In this document: in pieces, positions 44,460-53,894 of the stretch
How positions within the stretch are numbered: the stretch's first letter is position 1
Layout: every line of letters begins with the position of its first letter
NCBI RefSeq assembly: GCF_029892515.1
Contig: NZ_JARXVF010000006.1
Coordinates: forward strand, 62,001-126,000
Direction: 5' to 3'
Source of the DNA: Pseudaminobacter soli (ex Li et al. 2025)
Lineage (GTDB): Bacteria; Pseudomonadota; Alphaproteobacteria; Rhizobiales; Rhizobiaceae
DNA length: 64,000 bases
The notes under the pieces: model-generated
What the model was told of the DNA's origin: nothing
Database searches by the model: none
What the model saw: only the letters and a program-made list of their open reading frames with translations
Program-made: the position numbers and the translations under genes

Positions 44460-45106
44460 TACACAGTCATCCTGTGCTCAAGGTAACGCCCCAGCGCGGC
44501 CAGGCAGAGATTGATCAGCAGGTAGATGCAGGCGGCCGCCAGATAGACCTCCAGCGGGCGGAACGTGGTGGCCGCCTGCGCCTGGCTGGCGCGTGTCACC
44601 TCGAGGATGCCGACCACCGATACCAGCGACGACGCCTTGACCAGCAGGATGAGCTCGTTGACCAACGCGGGCAGCGAAATCCTGATCGCCTGCGGCAGGA
44701 TCACCCGCACCCAAATGTCGCGCGGTCCCATGCCAATAGCGGTGGCCGCCTCGGTCTGCCCGTTAGGCAGGGCCATGATGGCGCCGCGCCAGATCTCGGA
44801 AATATACGCGCTGGCGCAGATGCCGACCGTGGCCACTGCCGCGACCAGCGCCGGTACATTGATGCCGATAACCGGCAGAAGATAGTAGACAAGCAAGAGC
44901 TGCACCAGCAACGGAACGCCGCGTAGAAAACTGACCCAGACTGCCGCGAGGCGACGCAGCCAGGCCATGCGCGACAGGGCCGCCGCGCAGATCAACGCGC
45001 CAACCACCAACCCGAGCCCAATGCCTAGTACCGAGATCAGCAGCGTATAACGCGCCGCCCAGAAGAGCGGCCAGAAACTGCCTAGAAAGGTGGAGATCGA
45101 AAACAT
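44459..45106 (-). CDS. Amino acid ABC transporter permease 1
   Basis: A 215-residue HisQM-type permease. Landmarks are VWVSFLRGVPLLVQLLLVYYLL and the EAA loop TEAATAIGMGPRDIWVRVILPQ. It follows the binding-protein gene after a strong hairpin. The family N-terminus and spacing support the ATG at 45106. Confidence 0.91.
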   Translation of the reverse strand: MFSISTFLGSFWPLFWAARYTLLISVLGIGLGLVVGALICAAALSRMAWLRRLAAVWVSFLRGVPLLVQLLLVYYLLPVIGINVPALVAAVATVGICASAYISEIWRGAIMALPNGQTEAATAIGMGPRDIWVRVILPQAIRISLPALVNELILLVKASSLVSVVGILEVTRASQAQAATTFRPLEVYLAAACIYLLINLCLAALGRYLEHRMTV

Positions 45107-45124
45107 CGCCGATCCGCGTAGTCT

Positions 45125-45154
45125 GCCGCGGGCGGGATCACTCTCGCCCGCGGC
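45125..45154 (-). promoter_or_regulatory. Intercistronic hairpin after the binding-protein gene
   Basis: GCCGCGGGCG (45125-45134) pairs perfectly with CGCCCGCGGC (45145-45154), 10-base loop, just behind the binding-protein stop. There is no U-run. Such hairpins stabilise the upstream message and limit read-through, giving excess binding protein over permease. Confidence 0.55.
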
Positions 45155-45160
45155 ATGTTG

Positions 45161-45979
45161 TTACTTGGTCGGGACTTCGCGGGGCAGTTCTGTGTATTTG
45201 CCCAGCCACTTCTCCTGAATGGCCTTGATGCGGCCATCGTCCGTCATCTTCAGCAGCGCGTCGTTGACGCCTTTGACGAAGCTTTCGCTGTCGGCGTCCT
45301 TGCGCACCACCCAGGCGAAATAGGTCGGCTTGCCGAACGTGGCCGGCTCGAACATGGCGAAGGTTTCGGGGCGGTTCTTGACCAGATAGGCCAGGTTCGG
45401 CAGCGAGCCTGCGACCGCATCCAGACGACCGGTTGCGAGGTCCGCATAGGCCTCGTCGGTAGTCCCGTATTCCTTGATGTTCACGCCGCCCAGCTCCTTG
45501 CCAAAGGCCTCGAGCTGGCGGAATTGCGCGGTGCCTTGCTGGACGCCGACGGTCTTGCCCTTGATATCCTCCGGCTTCTTCAGCTCGGTGTTGCCCGCGG
45601 CATGCACGAGCCCGACGGTGGCGTCCGCGATCGGCAGGCTGAATGCGTAACGCTCGAGACGCTCCGGCGTGATGGTGACCGGCGCGATCACGATGTCGAA
45701 CTTCTTCACCTCGAGGCCGGGCAATTCTGCGGTCCAGGGAATATCCTGATAAACGGGTTCGACGCCGATTTCCTTGGCTACGCCGTCGAAGAGATCCTTC
45801 GTCATGCCTTCATAGGTGCCGTCCACCAGCATGTCGAAAGGTGCGTAGTGCATATCGGTCGCCGTGGCGATCTTGCCCGCGGCCTTAACGTCGGAAAGCT
45901 GGTCGGCTACGGCAGGCACGGTCAGGCCCAGTACGGCCAGGCCGAACAGGGCGGATTGCAGTGTTGTGGAAAATGTCAT
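45161..45979 (-). CDS. Polar amino acid ABC substrate-binding protein
   Basis: A 272-residue family-3 periplasmic binding protein. The signal TTLQSALFGLAVLGLTVPAVA is followed by KIATATDMHYAPFDMLVDGTYEG, DIVIAPVTITPERLERYAFS, GKTVGVQQGTAQ and a C-terminal AIQEKWLGKY. The fold and motifs are typical of Lys/Arg/Orn- or Gln-binding proteins, but the usual alpha-carboxylate contact sequence is diverged, so the ligand is open. It is the first gene of its operon. Confidence 0.9.
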   Translation of the reverse strand: MTFSTTLQSALFGLAVLGLTVPAVADQLSDVKAAGKIATATDMHYAPFDMLVDGTYEGMTKDLFDGVAKEIGVEPVYQDIPWTAELPGLEVKKFDIVIAPVTITPERLERYAFSLPIADATVGLVHAAGNTELKKPEDIKGKTVGVQQGTAQFRQLEAFGKELGGVNIKEYGTTDEAYADLATGRLDAVAGSLPNLAYLVKNRPETFAMFEPATFGKPTYFAWVVRKDADSESFVKGVNDALLKMTDDGRIKAIQEKWLGKYTELPREVPTK

Positions 45980-46385
45980 GTCGTTCTCTCTCCCTACTGC
46001 ACTGTCCAGCGAATATCGCTGGACATATATCTATTGATCATTTTCTTGCGCGCCGCCAGTGACCGACAGCGCGCAAAGTAGACCAAAGAAAAGCGGGCAG
46101 GTTCAGTCTGCGTTCGCGAGCGCAAAAGATCGTGACCTGGCAGCCTGCATCGACATGCTGCGAGACATCGGTCGCCGGCTCGTTCCACCGCATGCGGGGC
46201 CAGCCAGCTCTTGCCGGTGATTTCAGCACCAGTGGGGAGAAAACATCACGTGTACTGCGTCTTGGATTGGACCCGGCTCAGGCCAGTATACTGATCCACT
46301 CGTGGGGAAAGTCACAGGTGCAACCATAGCCCCCAGGCGGCGATAGCCTGGAACGGTGCCTGGCCACGTTTGAAGGTACGGTTCC
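45980..46385. other. Gap with one hairpin, no gene
   Basis: About 400 bp between the amino acid operon promoter and copZ. CCAGGC-GGCGATA-GCCTGG (46333-46351) could form a hairpin downstream of copZ, but no U-run follows on the copZ strand. I see no supported gene. Confidence 0.4.
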
Positions 46386-46592
46386 TCAACCGCTAACGGA
46401 TGGTGCAGCCGGATAGCCGGCGATGTCGAGCGCGCGCATAACTGTTGCGCTACCTGCTTTCGTTTCTATCGTGACCGTCTGCGCTTTGAGGTCAATGTCG
46501 ACGCGCGCCGCGGCATCGATGCTCTGGACTGCCTTGGTGACAACTCCGGCGCAGTGGCCGCAGGTCATGTCCGGAACCTTCAACGTAATCAT
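46386..46592 (-). CDS. copZ: Copper chaperone CopZ
   Basis: A 68-residue heavy-metal-associated domain ([42 protein letters not shown]) with the Cu(I)-binding MTCGHC motif at residues 9-14. It delivers cytosolic copper to the CopA ATPase, whose gene is divergent. A CueR-type promoter lies 35 bp upstream. It is soluble, with no signal peptide. Confidence 0.93.
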   Translation of the reverse strand: MITLKVPDMTCGHCAGVVTKAVQSIDAAARVDIDLKAQTVTIETKAGSATVMRALDIAGYPAAPSVSG

Positions 46593-46626
46593 TTCAATCT
46601 CCTGTTCTTGATCTGGCGATTGCCGT

Positions 46627-46657
46627 TATGTGCGGCTTCCAGCGGCCGGAAGGTCAA
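46627..46657 (-). promoter_or_regulatory. CueR-type promoter of copZ
   Basis: On the minus strand -35 TTGACC (46657-46652) and -10 CACATA (46632-46627) are separated by 19 bp. The overstretched spacer contains the dyad ACCTTCC...GGAAGCC. MerR-family activators such as CueR/HmrR act on exactly such promoters. The site faces copZ. Confidence 0.7.
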
Positions 46658-46778
46658 GCGGCTTTCCTTGTACCTGAAGATTTTTTCGCCGGTTCGCAGT
46701 CCAAAAAAAGCAATTCGAAGTCGCTTATTCCTATTATTTCAATGCGTTGTCGCGATTCAAGAAAATTGGCACACTCTC

Positions 46779-46809
46779 TTGACCTTCCCGGCACTGGAAC
46801 CTTTAGACC
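46779..46809 (+). promoter_or_regulatory. CueR-type promoter of copA
   Basis: -35 TTGACC (46779-46784) and -10 TAGACC (46804-46809) have the 19-bp spacer typical of MerR-family control. A dyad ACCTTCC...GGAACCT covers the spacer. It points rightward to copA, about 36 bp away. It is a near duplicate of the copZ promoter. Confidence 0.78.
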
Positions 46810-46844
46810 TCTATCCAATCGAGAATGAACAAAGGCCTGGTCCC

Positions 46845-49373
46845 ATGAACGCCCATTCAAATCCCGGCGCTGCCACCATCCGGCAAGGATTCCCAATCGT
46901 CGGGATGACCTGCGCATCGTGTGTACGCCGGGTCGAGAAGTCGATCGCCAATGTGACGGGAGTCGCGTCCGCATCGGTCAATCTTGCGACGGAAAGCGCG
47001 GAAGTCGCCTTCAGCGGCCAGCCGAACCCGATGGCGGTAGTCGCGGCCATCAAGGACGCCGGTTACGACGTTCCTGCCGAGAGCACGGAAATCCAGATCG
47101 TAGGCATGAGCTGCGCTTCCTGCGTTCGTCGCGTCGAGCTGGCGATCGTTGCCGTCCCAGGCGTCTTGAAGGCTTCGGTCAATCTCGCCACGGAAAGCGC
47201 GACGGTCGAGAGCCTGGCAGGCATGACGCCGCTCGCGGCCATCGACGCCGCGATCCGCAAGGCGGGCTACGAACCCCGCCGCGTGGATGAAGCAAGCGGC
47301 GCCGCGAGCACCGATAGTCGCGAGGAGGCCCGTGGCCGCGAATTGTCCCGGCTCAAGCGCGACCTCGGCATCGCGGCGGCGCTGACGCTGCCCATCTTCG
47401 TCCTCGAAATGGGCTCACACGCCATTCCGGCATTGCATCACTGGCTGCTGATGAATGTCGGTCAGCAGGCGCTCTACATAGCCTTCTTCATTCTGGCGAC
47501 AATCGTCCAGTTCGGCCCCGGGCTGCGTTTCTACAAGAAGGGCGTGCCCGCGCTGCTCCGCCTTGCGCCTGACATGAATTCGCTGGTCGTTCTCGGCTCG
47601 TCCGCAGCCTGGGCCTATTCGGTGGTCGCCACTTTCGCGCCGTGGGTCCTGCCCGCCGGCACGGTCAACGTCTACTATGAGGCATCCGCAGTGATCATCA
47701 CGCTGATCCTGCTCGGCCGCCTCCTCGAAGCCAAGGCCAAGGGACGCACCAGCGAAGCGATCAAGCGGTTGATGGGTCTGCAAGCCAAGTCGGCCCGCGT
47801 CGAGCGCAACGGCGAGTTCGTTGACGTTGCGCTCGAGGAGGTTGCGGTCGGCGACGTCCTCCAGGTGCGCCCTGGCGACAAGGTTCCCGTCGACGGCATC
47901 GTGCTTTCGGGCTCGTCCTTCGTCGATGAAGCGATGATCTCCGGCGAGCCTGTTCCCGTCAGCAAGGGTGAAGGTGCTGAAGTCGTCGGCGGCACGATCA
48001 ACAAGACCGGCAGCTTCACCTATCGCGCCACCAAGGTGGGGGCCGACACGTTGCTTGCCCAGATCATCCGGATGGTCGAGACCGCCCAGGGCTCAAAGCT
48101 GCCGATCCAGGCGCTGGTCGACAAGGTGACCGCCTGGTTCGTGCCAGCCGTCATGGCCGCCGCTACGCTGACCTTCCTGGCCTGGCTAACCTTCGGTCCC
48201 GAACCCGCTGTCACCTTCGCGCTCGTCAATGCGGTTGCCGTGCTAATCATTGCTTGCCCCTGTGCCATGGGGCTGGCCACGCCGACCTCGATCATGGTCG
48301 GCACAGGTCGCGCCGCCGAGATCGGCGTTCTCTTCCGCAATGGCGAGGCGCTGCAATCGCTCAAGTCGGTCGAGGTCGTGGCGCTCGACAAGACCGGCAC
48401 GCTTACCGCAGGCAAGCCCGTGATGACGGACCTTGAGGTCGCCGGGGGCTTCGACCGCGCCGAGGTGTTGGCGCTGGTAGCTGCCGTCGAGGCCCAGTCC
48501 GAACACCCGGTGGCCGCAGCGATCGTCGCGGCAGCCCGGGAGGAAGGCCTTGTCTTGGGTGCGGTTGATGCGTTCGAGGCGGTTCCGGGCTTCGGCGTCA
48601 GCGCCGTGGTCGACGGCCGTCGCGTTGCGGTCGGGGCCGACCGCTATCTGTCGAGGCTCGGCATTGAAGTCGCGGTGTTCGCGGATATCGCAGCCCAGAT
48701 GGGCCGGAAGGCCAAGACGCCGCTTTATGCCGCCATCGACGGCAAGCTGGCGGTTGCGATCGCCGTCTCCGATCCGGTCAAGCCGACGACGCCGCAGGCC
48801 ATCCGCGCCCTGCACGAGATGGGCCTGAAAGTCGCGATGATCACGGGCGACAACCGCCGCACCGCCGAAGCCATCGCCGCCCAACTCGGCATAGACGAGG
48901 TCGTGGCCGAGGTGCTGCCCGATGGCAAGGTGGATGCCGTCAAGCGTCTGCGCGCCGGCGGCCGCACCGTAGCTTTCGTGGGCGACGGGATCAACGACGC
49001 GCCCGCTCTTGCCAAGGCCGATGTCGGCGTGGCTATCGGCACAGGTACCGATGTCGCCATCGAAAGCGCCGACGTGGTCCTGATGTCGGGCGACCTTCTT
49101 GGCGTGACGAATGCGATTGCGCTCTCCAAGGCAACCATCGGCAACATCCGCCAAAACCTGTTTTGGGCTTTCGCCTACAATGCCAGCCTGATCCCTGTCG
49201 CGGCAGGTGTGCTCTACCCGGTCAGCGGCACGCTTCTGTCGCCGATGCTGGCCGCAGGTGCGATGGCCCTGTCGAGCGTCTTCGTGCTCGGTAACGCCAT
49301 GCGCCTCAAGCGCTTCCAGGCGCCGGCCCGCGCCGTCGCCGCCGGGGCTCCGTCGCTAGCCCCTGCCGAATAG
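46845..49373 (+). CDS. copA: Cu(I)-exporting P1B-type ATPase
   Basis: An 842-residue copper export ATPase in the inner membrane. Two N-terminal HMA domains carry GMTCASC (Cys 23/26) and GMSCASC (Cys 90/93). Then follow eight helices, the phosphatase loop SGEP, the membrane metal site CPC ([13 protein letters not shown]), the phosphorylation site [11 protein letters not shown], the HP motif ([10 protein letters not shown]) and [20 protein letters not shown]. Late helices have YN and MxxSS, the Cu(I) (P1B-1) type. The frame is open to 46554, but ATG 46845 lies just after the CueR-type promoter and fits family N-termini. Confidence 0.96.
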   Translation: MNAHSNPGAATIRQGFPIVGMTCASCVRRVEKSIANVTGVASASVNLATESAEVAFSGQPNPMAVVAAIKDAGYDVPAESTEIQIVGMSCASCVRRVELAIVAVPGVLKASVNLATESATVESLAGMTPLAAIDAAIRKAGYEPRRVDEASGAASTDSREEARGRELSRLKRDLGIAAALTLPIFVLEMGSHAIPALHHWLLMNVGQQALYIAFFILATIVQFGPGLRFYKKGVPALLRLAPDMNSLVVLGSSAAWAYSVVATFAPWVLPAGTVNVYYEASAVIITLILLGRLLEAKAKGRTSEAIKRLMGLQAKSARVERNGEFVDVALEEVAVGDVLQVRPGDKVPVDGIVLSGSSFVDEAMISGEPVPVSKGEGAEVVGGTINKTGSFTYRATKVGADTLLAQIIRMVETAQGSKLPIQALVDKVTAWFVPAVMAAATLTFLAWLTFGPEPAVTFALVNAVAVLIIACPCAMGLATPTSIMVGTGRAAEIGVLFRNGEALQSLKSVEVVALDKTGTLTAGKPVMTDLEVAGGFDRAEVLALVAAVEAQSEHPVAAAIVAAAREEGLVLGAVDAFEAVPGFGVSAVVDGRRVAVGADRYLSRLGIEVAVFADIAAQMGRKAKTPLYAAIDGKLAVAIAVSDPVKPTTPQAIRALHEMGLKVAMITGDNRRTAEAIAAQLGIDEVVAEVLPDGKVDAVKRLRAGGRTVAFVGDGINDAPALAKADVGVAIGTGTDVAIESADVVLMSGDLLGVTNAIALSKATIGNIRQNLFWAFAYNASLIPVAAGVLYPVSGTLLSPMLAAGAMALSSVFVLGNAMRLKRFQAPARAVAAGAPSLAPAE

Positions 49374-49434
49374 CTGAAGCAAAGCGACAATTCGGTCGCT
49401 TGACCTCCGCCAGTGTGAACACCCAAATGGCATC

Positions 49435-49875
49435 ATGAACTTGACGCAGTACCTTTCGGGCACGAGACGCCGGCGCGACGACGTTTTGCGCGCGCGAGCA
49501 GCGTTTTCGTTCGATATGCTGTCGGCCGGAGCCAGGGCCCTACGCCTTGTGCTGCCTCTGCTTCTGTTGTTGTTCGTCTCGCTGGGCCAGGCGGCTTTAG
49601 CGCATTCGGACGGGACCCAGTTGCATCACTCGCATGCGGCCAAAGTCATGTCGCATCACACCAAGTCCGACACCACCTGCTGCGGCGACCGCTCACAGAA
49701 TGGGGCGGCCAAAAGCTGCCTTGTCCAATGCCTGGCCTCCTGCAGCTATTGCGCGCCGCTGCCGCTGGCTGCGGCACTCCCCGAGATCGCAGTCACATCG
49801 CCGGCCCCTTCCACGGACAATCCCCTGCGCGGCGCGATAGCCTCGCCCTACCCCAGACCGCCATCGATCTCCTGA
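49435..49875 (+). CDS. His/Cys-rich exported protein (CopL-like)
   Basis: A 146-residue protein with a signal/anchor segment (ALRLVLPLLLLLFVSLGQAALA, residues ~35-57). A short His- and Cys-rich stretch (HSDGTQLHHSHAAKVMSHH, TTCCGDRSQ, CLVQCLASCSYC) could bind copper. No firm family is recognised, though small DUF2946/CopL-type proteins of copper loci look like this. It lies between copA and the multicopper oxidase on the same strand. A periplasmic copper-binding accessory role is inferred. Confidence 0.65.
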   Translation: MNLTQYLSGTRRRRDDVLRARAAFSFDMLSAGARALRLVLPLLLLLFVSLGQAALAHSDGTQLHHSHAAKVMSHHTKSDTTCCGDRSQNGAAKSCLVQCLASCSYCAPLPLAAALPEIAVTSPAPSTDNPLRGAIASPYPRPPSIS

Positions 49876-49943
49876 ACTGACGCAGAGCCCCGCTCGATCC
49901 GGCTCGCCATCGGCCGGACAACAATCAGTTTTGGAGATCAAGT

Positions 49944-51455
49944 ATGAAAACCCTTTCACGCCGCGACTTCCTCGCGGCTTCAGCCGCTGCGTTTTCGGCC
50001 GCCGCGGTTCCATCGCTGCTGCTTCCGGCCCGCCCGGCCCGGGCAGACGGCCACAAGGTCATCACAGCAGGCAGACGCGTCATCGAGGTCAAGGGTCGCG
50101 CCGCCAATGTCTTCGGCCTGACCCAAGCCGACGGCAGCCACGGCCTGGTCATGAGTGCGGGCGAGAATTTCCACATTCGGTTGGAAAACCGTATCGGCGA
50201 GCCGACGTCCATCCACTGGCATGGGCTTACTCCACCCTGGCAGCAGGACGGGGTTGCGGGCATATCGCAAAAGCCGATCCCGGACGGCGGCAGCCATGAC
50301 TACGACTTCCCGGTCCCACGTCCTGGCACCTTCTGGATGCACTCGCATGTGGGGTTGCAGGAACAGCGGATGCTCGCAGCACCGCTGATCGTGCGTGACC
50401 CGGAAGAGGCCAGTGCCGACATTCAAGAAGTCGTGGTGCTGTTCCACGATTTTACGTTCCGCGATCCGCACGAGGTTCTGGCCGAACTCAAGGCTGGTGG
50501 ACACGACATGCAGATGATGCAGACGTCGCCGTCCGGCCATGCTGGCCATGACATGTCCGGCATGTCGATGGACGACGGCCACATGAACCATGGCGGGATG
50601 TCAATGAATGGCATGGACATGGGCGGAACGCAGATGGGCGGCATGGCCCACCTGCAGGATGTGCAATATGACGCCCTGCTCGCCAACGACCGCACCCTCG
50701 ATGACCCGGAAGTTTTTGCCGTTGAGCCCGGCGGCCGCGTTCGTCTGCGCCTGATCAATGGTGCCGCGAGTACCAACATGTGGATCGACCTTGGCTCGTT
50801 GTCGGGGACATTGATCGCCGTCGACGGCATGCCGGTCGAGCCGCTTGAAGGCGGGCGCTTCGAGTTTGCTGTCGCCCAGCGCCTCGACATCCTGCTTGAA
50901 CTGCCTTGGGAGGCCGCCGCGTGGCCCGTCCTGGCCGTGCAGGAAGGCGGGCGCATGCGCACCGGCATCGTGCTCATGTCCAAGGGCGCGACCGTCGGCA
51001 GGCTCACCGAGATAACGGAAGAGGACTTTCCCGCTGTCGGTGCCGGGCTCGAGGAGAAGCTCAGGGCGGCAAAGCCGTTGGCCGAGAGGCAGCCGACACG
51101 CCGGCACACCATGATGCTCGGCGAAGCGCCAGGCTACGTCTGGATGCTCGACGGGGCGGTCCATGGTGTAGACAGGCCCCTTGCGGTGAAGACCGGCGAC
51201 CGTTTCGAGCTGACCTTCATGAACCACACCACCATGTCGCATCCCATGCACCTGCACGGGCATCACTTTCAGGTGGTCGCAATCAATGGCCGCCATATCG
51301 CCGGAGCAATGCGCGACACGGTGCTCATTCCCGCCGGTATGGGCATGGTGACCATCGCCTTCGACGCCGACAATTTCGGCAAGTGGGCGCTTCACTGCCA
51401 CCACCTTTACCATATGGTCGGCGGCATGATGACATCGATAGTCTACGAGGCTTGA
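49944..51455 (+). CDS. Multicopper oxidase, CueO/CopA type
   Basis: A 503-residue periplasmic oxidase that oxidises Cu(I) and helps detoxify copper. The Tat signal is TLSRRDFLAASAAAFSAAAV. Copper ligands: IHWHGLTPPWQQDG, FWMHSHVGLQEQ, SHPMHLHGHHFQVV and the HCHHLYHMVGGMM trinuclear/T1 cluster. A Met/His-rich loop near residues 185-235 (MQMMQTSPSGHAGHDMSGMS, MNHGGMSMNGMDMGG) is the proposed Cu(I) entry site. It follows the His/Cys-rich gene and is likely in its operon. Confidence 0.94.
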   Translation: MKTLSRRDFLAASAAAFSAAAVPSLLLPARPARADGHKVITAGRRVIEVKGRAANVFGLTQADGSHGLVMSAGENFHIRLENRIGEPTSIHWHGLTPPWQQDGVAGISQKPIPDGGSHDYDFPVPRPGTFWMHSHVGLQEQRMLAAPLIVRDPEEASADIQEVVVLFHDFTFRDPHEVLAELKAGGHDMQMMQTSPSGHAGHDMSGMSMDDGHMNHGGMSMNGMDMGGTQMGGMAHLQDVQYDALLANDRTLDDPEVFAVEPGGRVRLRLINGAASTNMWIDLGSLSGTLIAVDGMPVEPLEGGRFEFAVAQRLDILLELPWEAAAWPVLAVQEGGRMRTGIVLMSKGATVGRLTEITEEDFPAVGAGLEEKLRAAKPLAERQPTRRHTMMLGEAPGYVWMLDGAVHGVDRPLAVKTGDRFELTFMNHTTMSHPMHLHGHHFQVVAINGRHIAGAMRDTVLIPAGMGMVTIAFDADNFGKWALHCHHLYHMVGGMMTSIVYEA

Positions 51456-51460
51456 CGGAA

Positions 51461-51494
51461 GCGCCCCGGCGACCGTCACGGATCGCCGGGGCGC
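51461..51494 (+). terminator. Strong hairpin after the multicopper oxidase
   Basis: GCGCCCCGGCGA (51461-51472) and TCGCCGGGGCGC (51483-51494) form a perfect 12-bp stem directly after the stop codon. No clear U-run follows, so it may be an mRNA-stabilising or weak terminator element. Confidence 0.55.
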
Positions 51495-51552
51495 ATGTAT
51501 CCTGATGAACTGGGTTACGCGCGGCTTTGCGTGCCGGCTGTATGATAGCCGG

Positions 51553-52266
51553 CTAAATTGCGGGAGCCACCGTCGAATCCTTCATCCGCCAAGCGGCGAC
51601 GGCCAGCCAGATCATCCACACCAGGCTCAGGACCCAGGCCAACACGATGGCGACCGACTGCGTTGCTGAAAAACCCTCGGAGCCGGCTACCCAGCCCTGC
51701 ACCATATAGGCAAGGCCCGAGAGGCCCATCAGGTAAGCAGTTGGCCGCGGCAGCCAAGCTGTCCGCAATGCCGCGGCCGCGAGCAGGAGCAAGGCAACGC
51801 CCATCGCGAAATCCTGATAGCTCCTCATTCCCCACTCCAGCCAGCGGATTGCCTCGGCGCCCGCAAAGCGTGCCGCCTTTTCTGCGTCCGGGGCACTCGC
51901 CCAGGCATTCACAGATTGCTTGAGGGCCACTCCATCGACCGCCTGGAGCACGCCGTACAACGCGAGCGCCACTACCGCTGCAGCGGCACCGAACCGACCC
52001 AACCACCTCGACGTTTCAGTCTGAACATCCAGGGCCGAAGACAGGGCGAGCAGCCCAGCAAGCAAGATCGCCATGCTCGCGAACTGGCCTAGGTGCACGG
52101 CCGTCCAGATCCCGTTGTCCGCGTATTCGGCGAAGATGGCGTGGTGATCATTGGCGTCACCGCCGGCGTGAAGCTGGGTAACAACGATGTAAAGGATCTG
52201 TCCTACGAGCAGCAGGCAGGCCGAATGGCGCATCGACTTACGCGGGCTAGTTGCTTCGAGGTTCAT
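51553..52266 (-). CDS. Hypothetical multi-pass membrane protein
   Basis: A 237-residue protein with about six hydrophobic helices (ACLLLVGQILYIVVTQL, HLGQFASMAILLAGLLALSS, AAAAVVALALYGVLQAVDGVA and others). It resembles DUF4386-like membrane proteins, without a sure match. ATG 52266 has AAGGAG before it; the GTG at 52272 is less likely. It is co-directional and 13 bp behind a DUF1127 small gene. Function is unknown. Confidence 0.65.
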   Translation of the reverse strand: MNLEATSPRKSMRHSACLLLVGQILYIVVTQLHAGGDANDHHAIFAEYADNGIWTAVHLGQFASMAILLAGLLALSSALDVQTETSRWLGRFGAAAAVVALALYGVLQAVDGVALKQSVNAWASAPDAEKAARFAGAEAIRWLEWGMRSYQDFAMGVALLLLAAAALRTAWLPRPTAYLMGLSGLAYMVQGWVAGSEGFSATQSVAIVLAWVLSLVWMIWLAVAAWRMKDSTVAPAI

Positions 52267-52279
52267 GAACACACTCCTT

Positions 52280-52423
52280 TCAACGAGGCCGCGTCATGCG
52301 AAGGTGGTGGCGGGAAAGACCGAAGTCCTCGAGCTGGCTCTCGCTGAGACCGGCAAGTTCAAGGGTGGTCTGGCGACGGCGGCGATGCAGGACCAGCTTG
52401 TCGATGAGGCGGGTAATGAACAT
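52280..52423 (-). CDS. DUF1127 small protein
   Basis: A 47-residue frame (ATG 52423) encodes MFITRLIDKLVLHRRRRQ, TTLELAGLSESQLEDFGL and a basic tail. The arginine-rich helix and the LxxLSxxxLxDxGL core are the DUF1127 (YjiS-like) pattern. In alphaproteobacteria such proteins are linked to stress response, RNA binding or phosphate metabolism. It is followed by AAGGAG and the membrane protein gene. It is a short gene easily missed by annotation. Confidence 0.8.
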   Translation of the reverse strand: MFITRLIDKLVLHRRRRQTTLELAGLSESQLEDFGLSRHHLRMTRPR

Positions 52424-52578
52424 TTGGAAGCTCCATTTTTGATGGAGCGGATCTATGCGTTGGCTCTGCCGCTGACTTGAACGTAGGGGCTGGTCTCCGG
52501 CCGGTGGTCTCTGATGTCGGCGCTACGCCGGTATCGCCCGAATTTCCACGACTCCACTCGTTGCGAGATTCATGGCAT

Positions 52579-53373
52579 ATGAGCCACATGGAGATTGTGG
52601 GCATTGGCAGGTTCATTTTCTGGGCGGGGGGCAGCCTTTGGATCGGGCAAGCCTTTCGGCCGAGCGAGCTCCATTCCCACCATGCCATCCAGGTCAGTAT
52701 CGCCCTGTCCGATCATGTACAGTTCAGAACCAGCGACACGGCGGCTTGGGAAGCCTTCGGCGCCGCTGTCATTCCGCCAGACCGACCCCACACGTTCCAG
52801 GCGCCGGGAGGAATGGTGGCGCAACTCTTCTGCGATCCAGAGTCCGCCTTGGGCCGTAGCCTCATGGACCGCTTCGGACGCGATGAGATCGTCGGGGTTC
52901 CTCCGGACGAGATCGCGCCGCATGCGAAGTCTCTCCGCGCGGCGTTCGACAACGGCAATGCGGACGATGAGCTGGAGCACATCGCACTCGACGTCCTCTA
53001 CGCTCTTTCGGGAAGTGCTCCGGTAAACTTGGTCGATGGGCGAATTCTTCGTGCCACTGCCTTTATCGCCGCGAGACTGGCAGAGCCGCTGACCTTGGAA
53101 GCGGTGGCCCACCATGCTGGGCTCTCCGCAGGACGCTTCAGGCATCTCTTTGTCGAGGAAACAGGTATCTCGTTTCGGGCCTATCTTCTTTGGACAAGGC
53201 TCAATCGAGCACTCGAAATCGGCTTCGGGGGAGCGTCGTGGACCGATGCTGCTCATGCGACGAACTTCGCCGATTCCGCACATTTAAGCCGCACGACGCG
53301 CCGGATGTATGGTCTCGCTCCGAGTTCCTTGAGACAGGACATTCCGCCGTCATCGCGCCAGATGACGGCATAG
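52579..53373 (+). CDS. AraC-family regulator with cupin-like N-terminus
   Basis: A 264-residue regulator. The N-terminal ~150 residues are a cupin-like sensor (FWAGGSLWIGQAFRPSELHS, VIPPDRPHTFQAPGGM). The C-terminus is an AraC domain (LTLEAVAHHAGLSAGRFRHLF, TGISFRAYLLWTRLNRALEI, ATNFADSAHLSRTTRRMYG). ATG 52579 is chosen since the upstream frame has no conserved sequence. Its target may be the rightward YtkA-like/peroxidase genes or the divergent DUF1127 unit. Confidence 0.85.
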   Translation: MSHMEIVGIGRFIFWAGGSLWIGQAFRPSELHSHHAIQVSIALSDHVQFRTSDTAAWEAFGAAVIPPDRPHTFQAPGGMVAQLFCDPESALGRSLMDRFGRDEIVGVPPDEIAPHAKSLRAAFDNGNADDELEHIALDVLYALSGSAPVNLVDGRILRATAFIAARLAEPLTLEAVAHHAGLSAGRFRHLFVEETGISFRAYLLWTRLNRALEIGFGGASWTDAAHATNFADSAHLSRTTRRMYGLAPSSLRQDIPPSSRQMTA

Positions 53374-53445
53374 CCCTTTTATTCAAGTCGGTTTCAGGCG
53401 GCAGGTCTATCGAGCCCGCGAAAACACAATTCGAGGGACATCAAC

Positions 53446-53892
53446 ATGCCTGCCAAGTTCTCCCGCCGTCATCTCTTCTGGCTTGCACCAGCCGCCGCGC
53501 TCGTCGTTGCCGGCGCCGGTTTCGCGGCCCGGATGATGGAACCGCCATCCGACCTTGACCTGTCTTTGACAAAGAAGACTGAGCACGGGTTCTACGTCGC
53601 GTCGCTTGCGGCCGATCAGTCACCCGTTCCTGTTGGGGCGATCCATAGCTGGACAGTGAAGGTGACGACCCCCAATGGGAAGCCGGTTGACGCCGTTGCG
53701 ATCTCCATCGACGGCGGCATGCCGCAGCACGGGCATGGCCTGCCGACGAAGCCCGAAGTCACGCGCGACCTTGGCGCAGGCCGCCATTTGATCGAAGGCA
53801 TGAAGTTCAACATGGCCGGATGGTGGACGCTGACCGTCTCGATCAACGGTCCAAAGGGCGCCGACAAGGCCACCTTCAACCTGGTGCTCTGA
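53446..53892 (+). CDS. YtkA/FixH-like exported protein
   Basis: A 148-residue protein with an N-terminal signal or anchor (RRHLFWLAPAAALVVAGAGF). An immunoglobulin-like domain contains VGAIHSWTVKVTTPNGKPVD, DGGMPQHGHGLPTKP, IEGMKFNMAGWWTLTVSING. The GGMPxHGHGxPT and MxFxMxGxW motifs are YtkA-like and can bind copper (Met/His). It is immediately followed by the di-haem peroxidase gene. A periplasmic copper or cofactor-handling role is plausible. Confidence 0.8.
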   Translation: MPAKFSRRHLFWLAPAAALVVAGAGFAARMMEPPSDLDLSLTKKTEHGFYVASLAADQSPVPVGAIHSWTVKVTTPNGKPVDAVAISIDGGMPQHGHGLPTKPEVTRDLGAGRHLIEGMKFNMAGWWTLTVSINGPKGADKATFNLVL

Positions 53893-53894
53893 TC

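Noticed and set aside
45155-46081. Rightward ORF (308 codons) over the amino acid binding-protein gene
   Set aside because: Antisense to a gene with signal peptide and family-3 motifs; no homology visible.
49399-49424. Third CueR-like promoter before the His/Cys-rich gene
   Set aside because: TTGACC is present, but the dyad is poor and no -10 element lies at 19 bp, so I do not list it.
48243-51479. Leftward ORFs of about 300 codons over copA and the multicopper oxidase
   Set aside because: Shadows of genes with complete metal-binding motifs.
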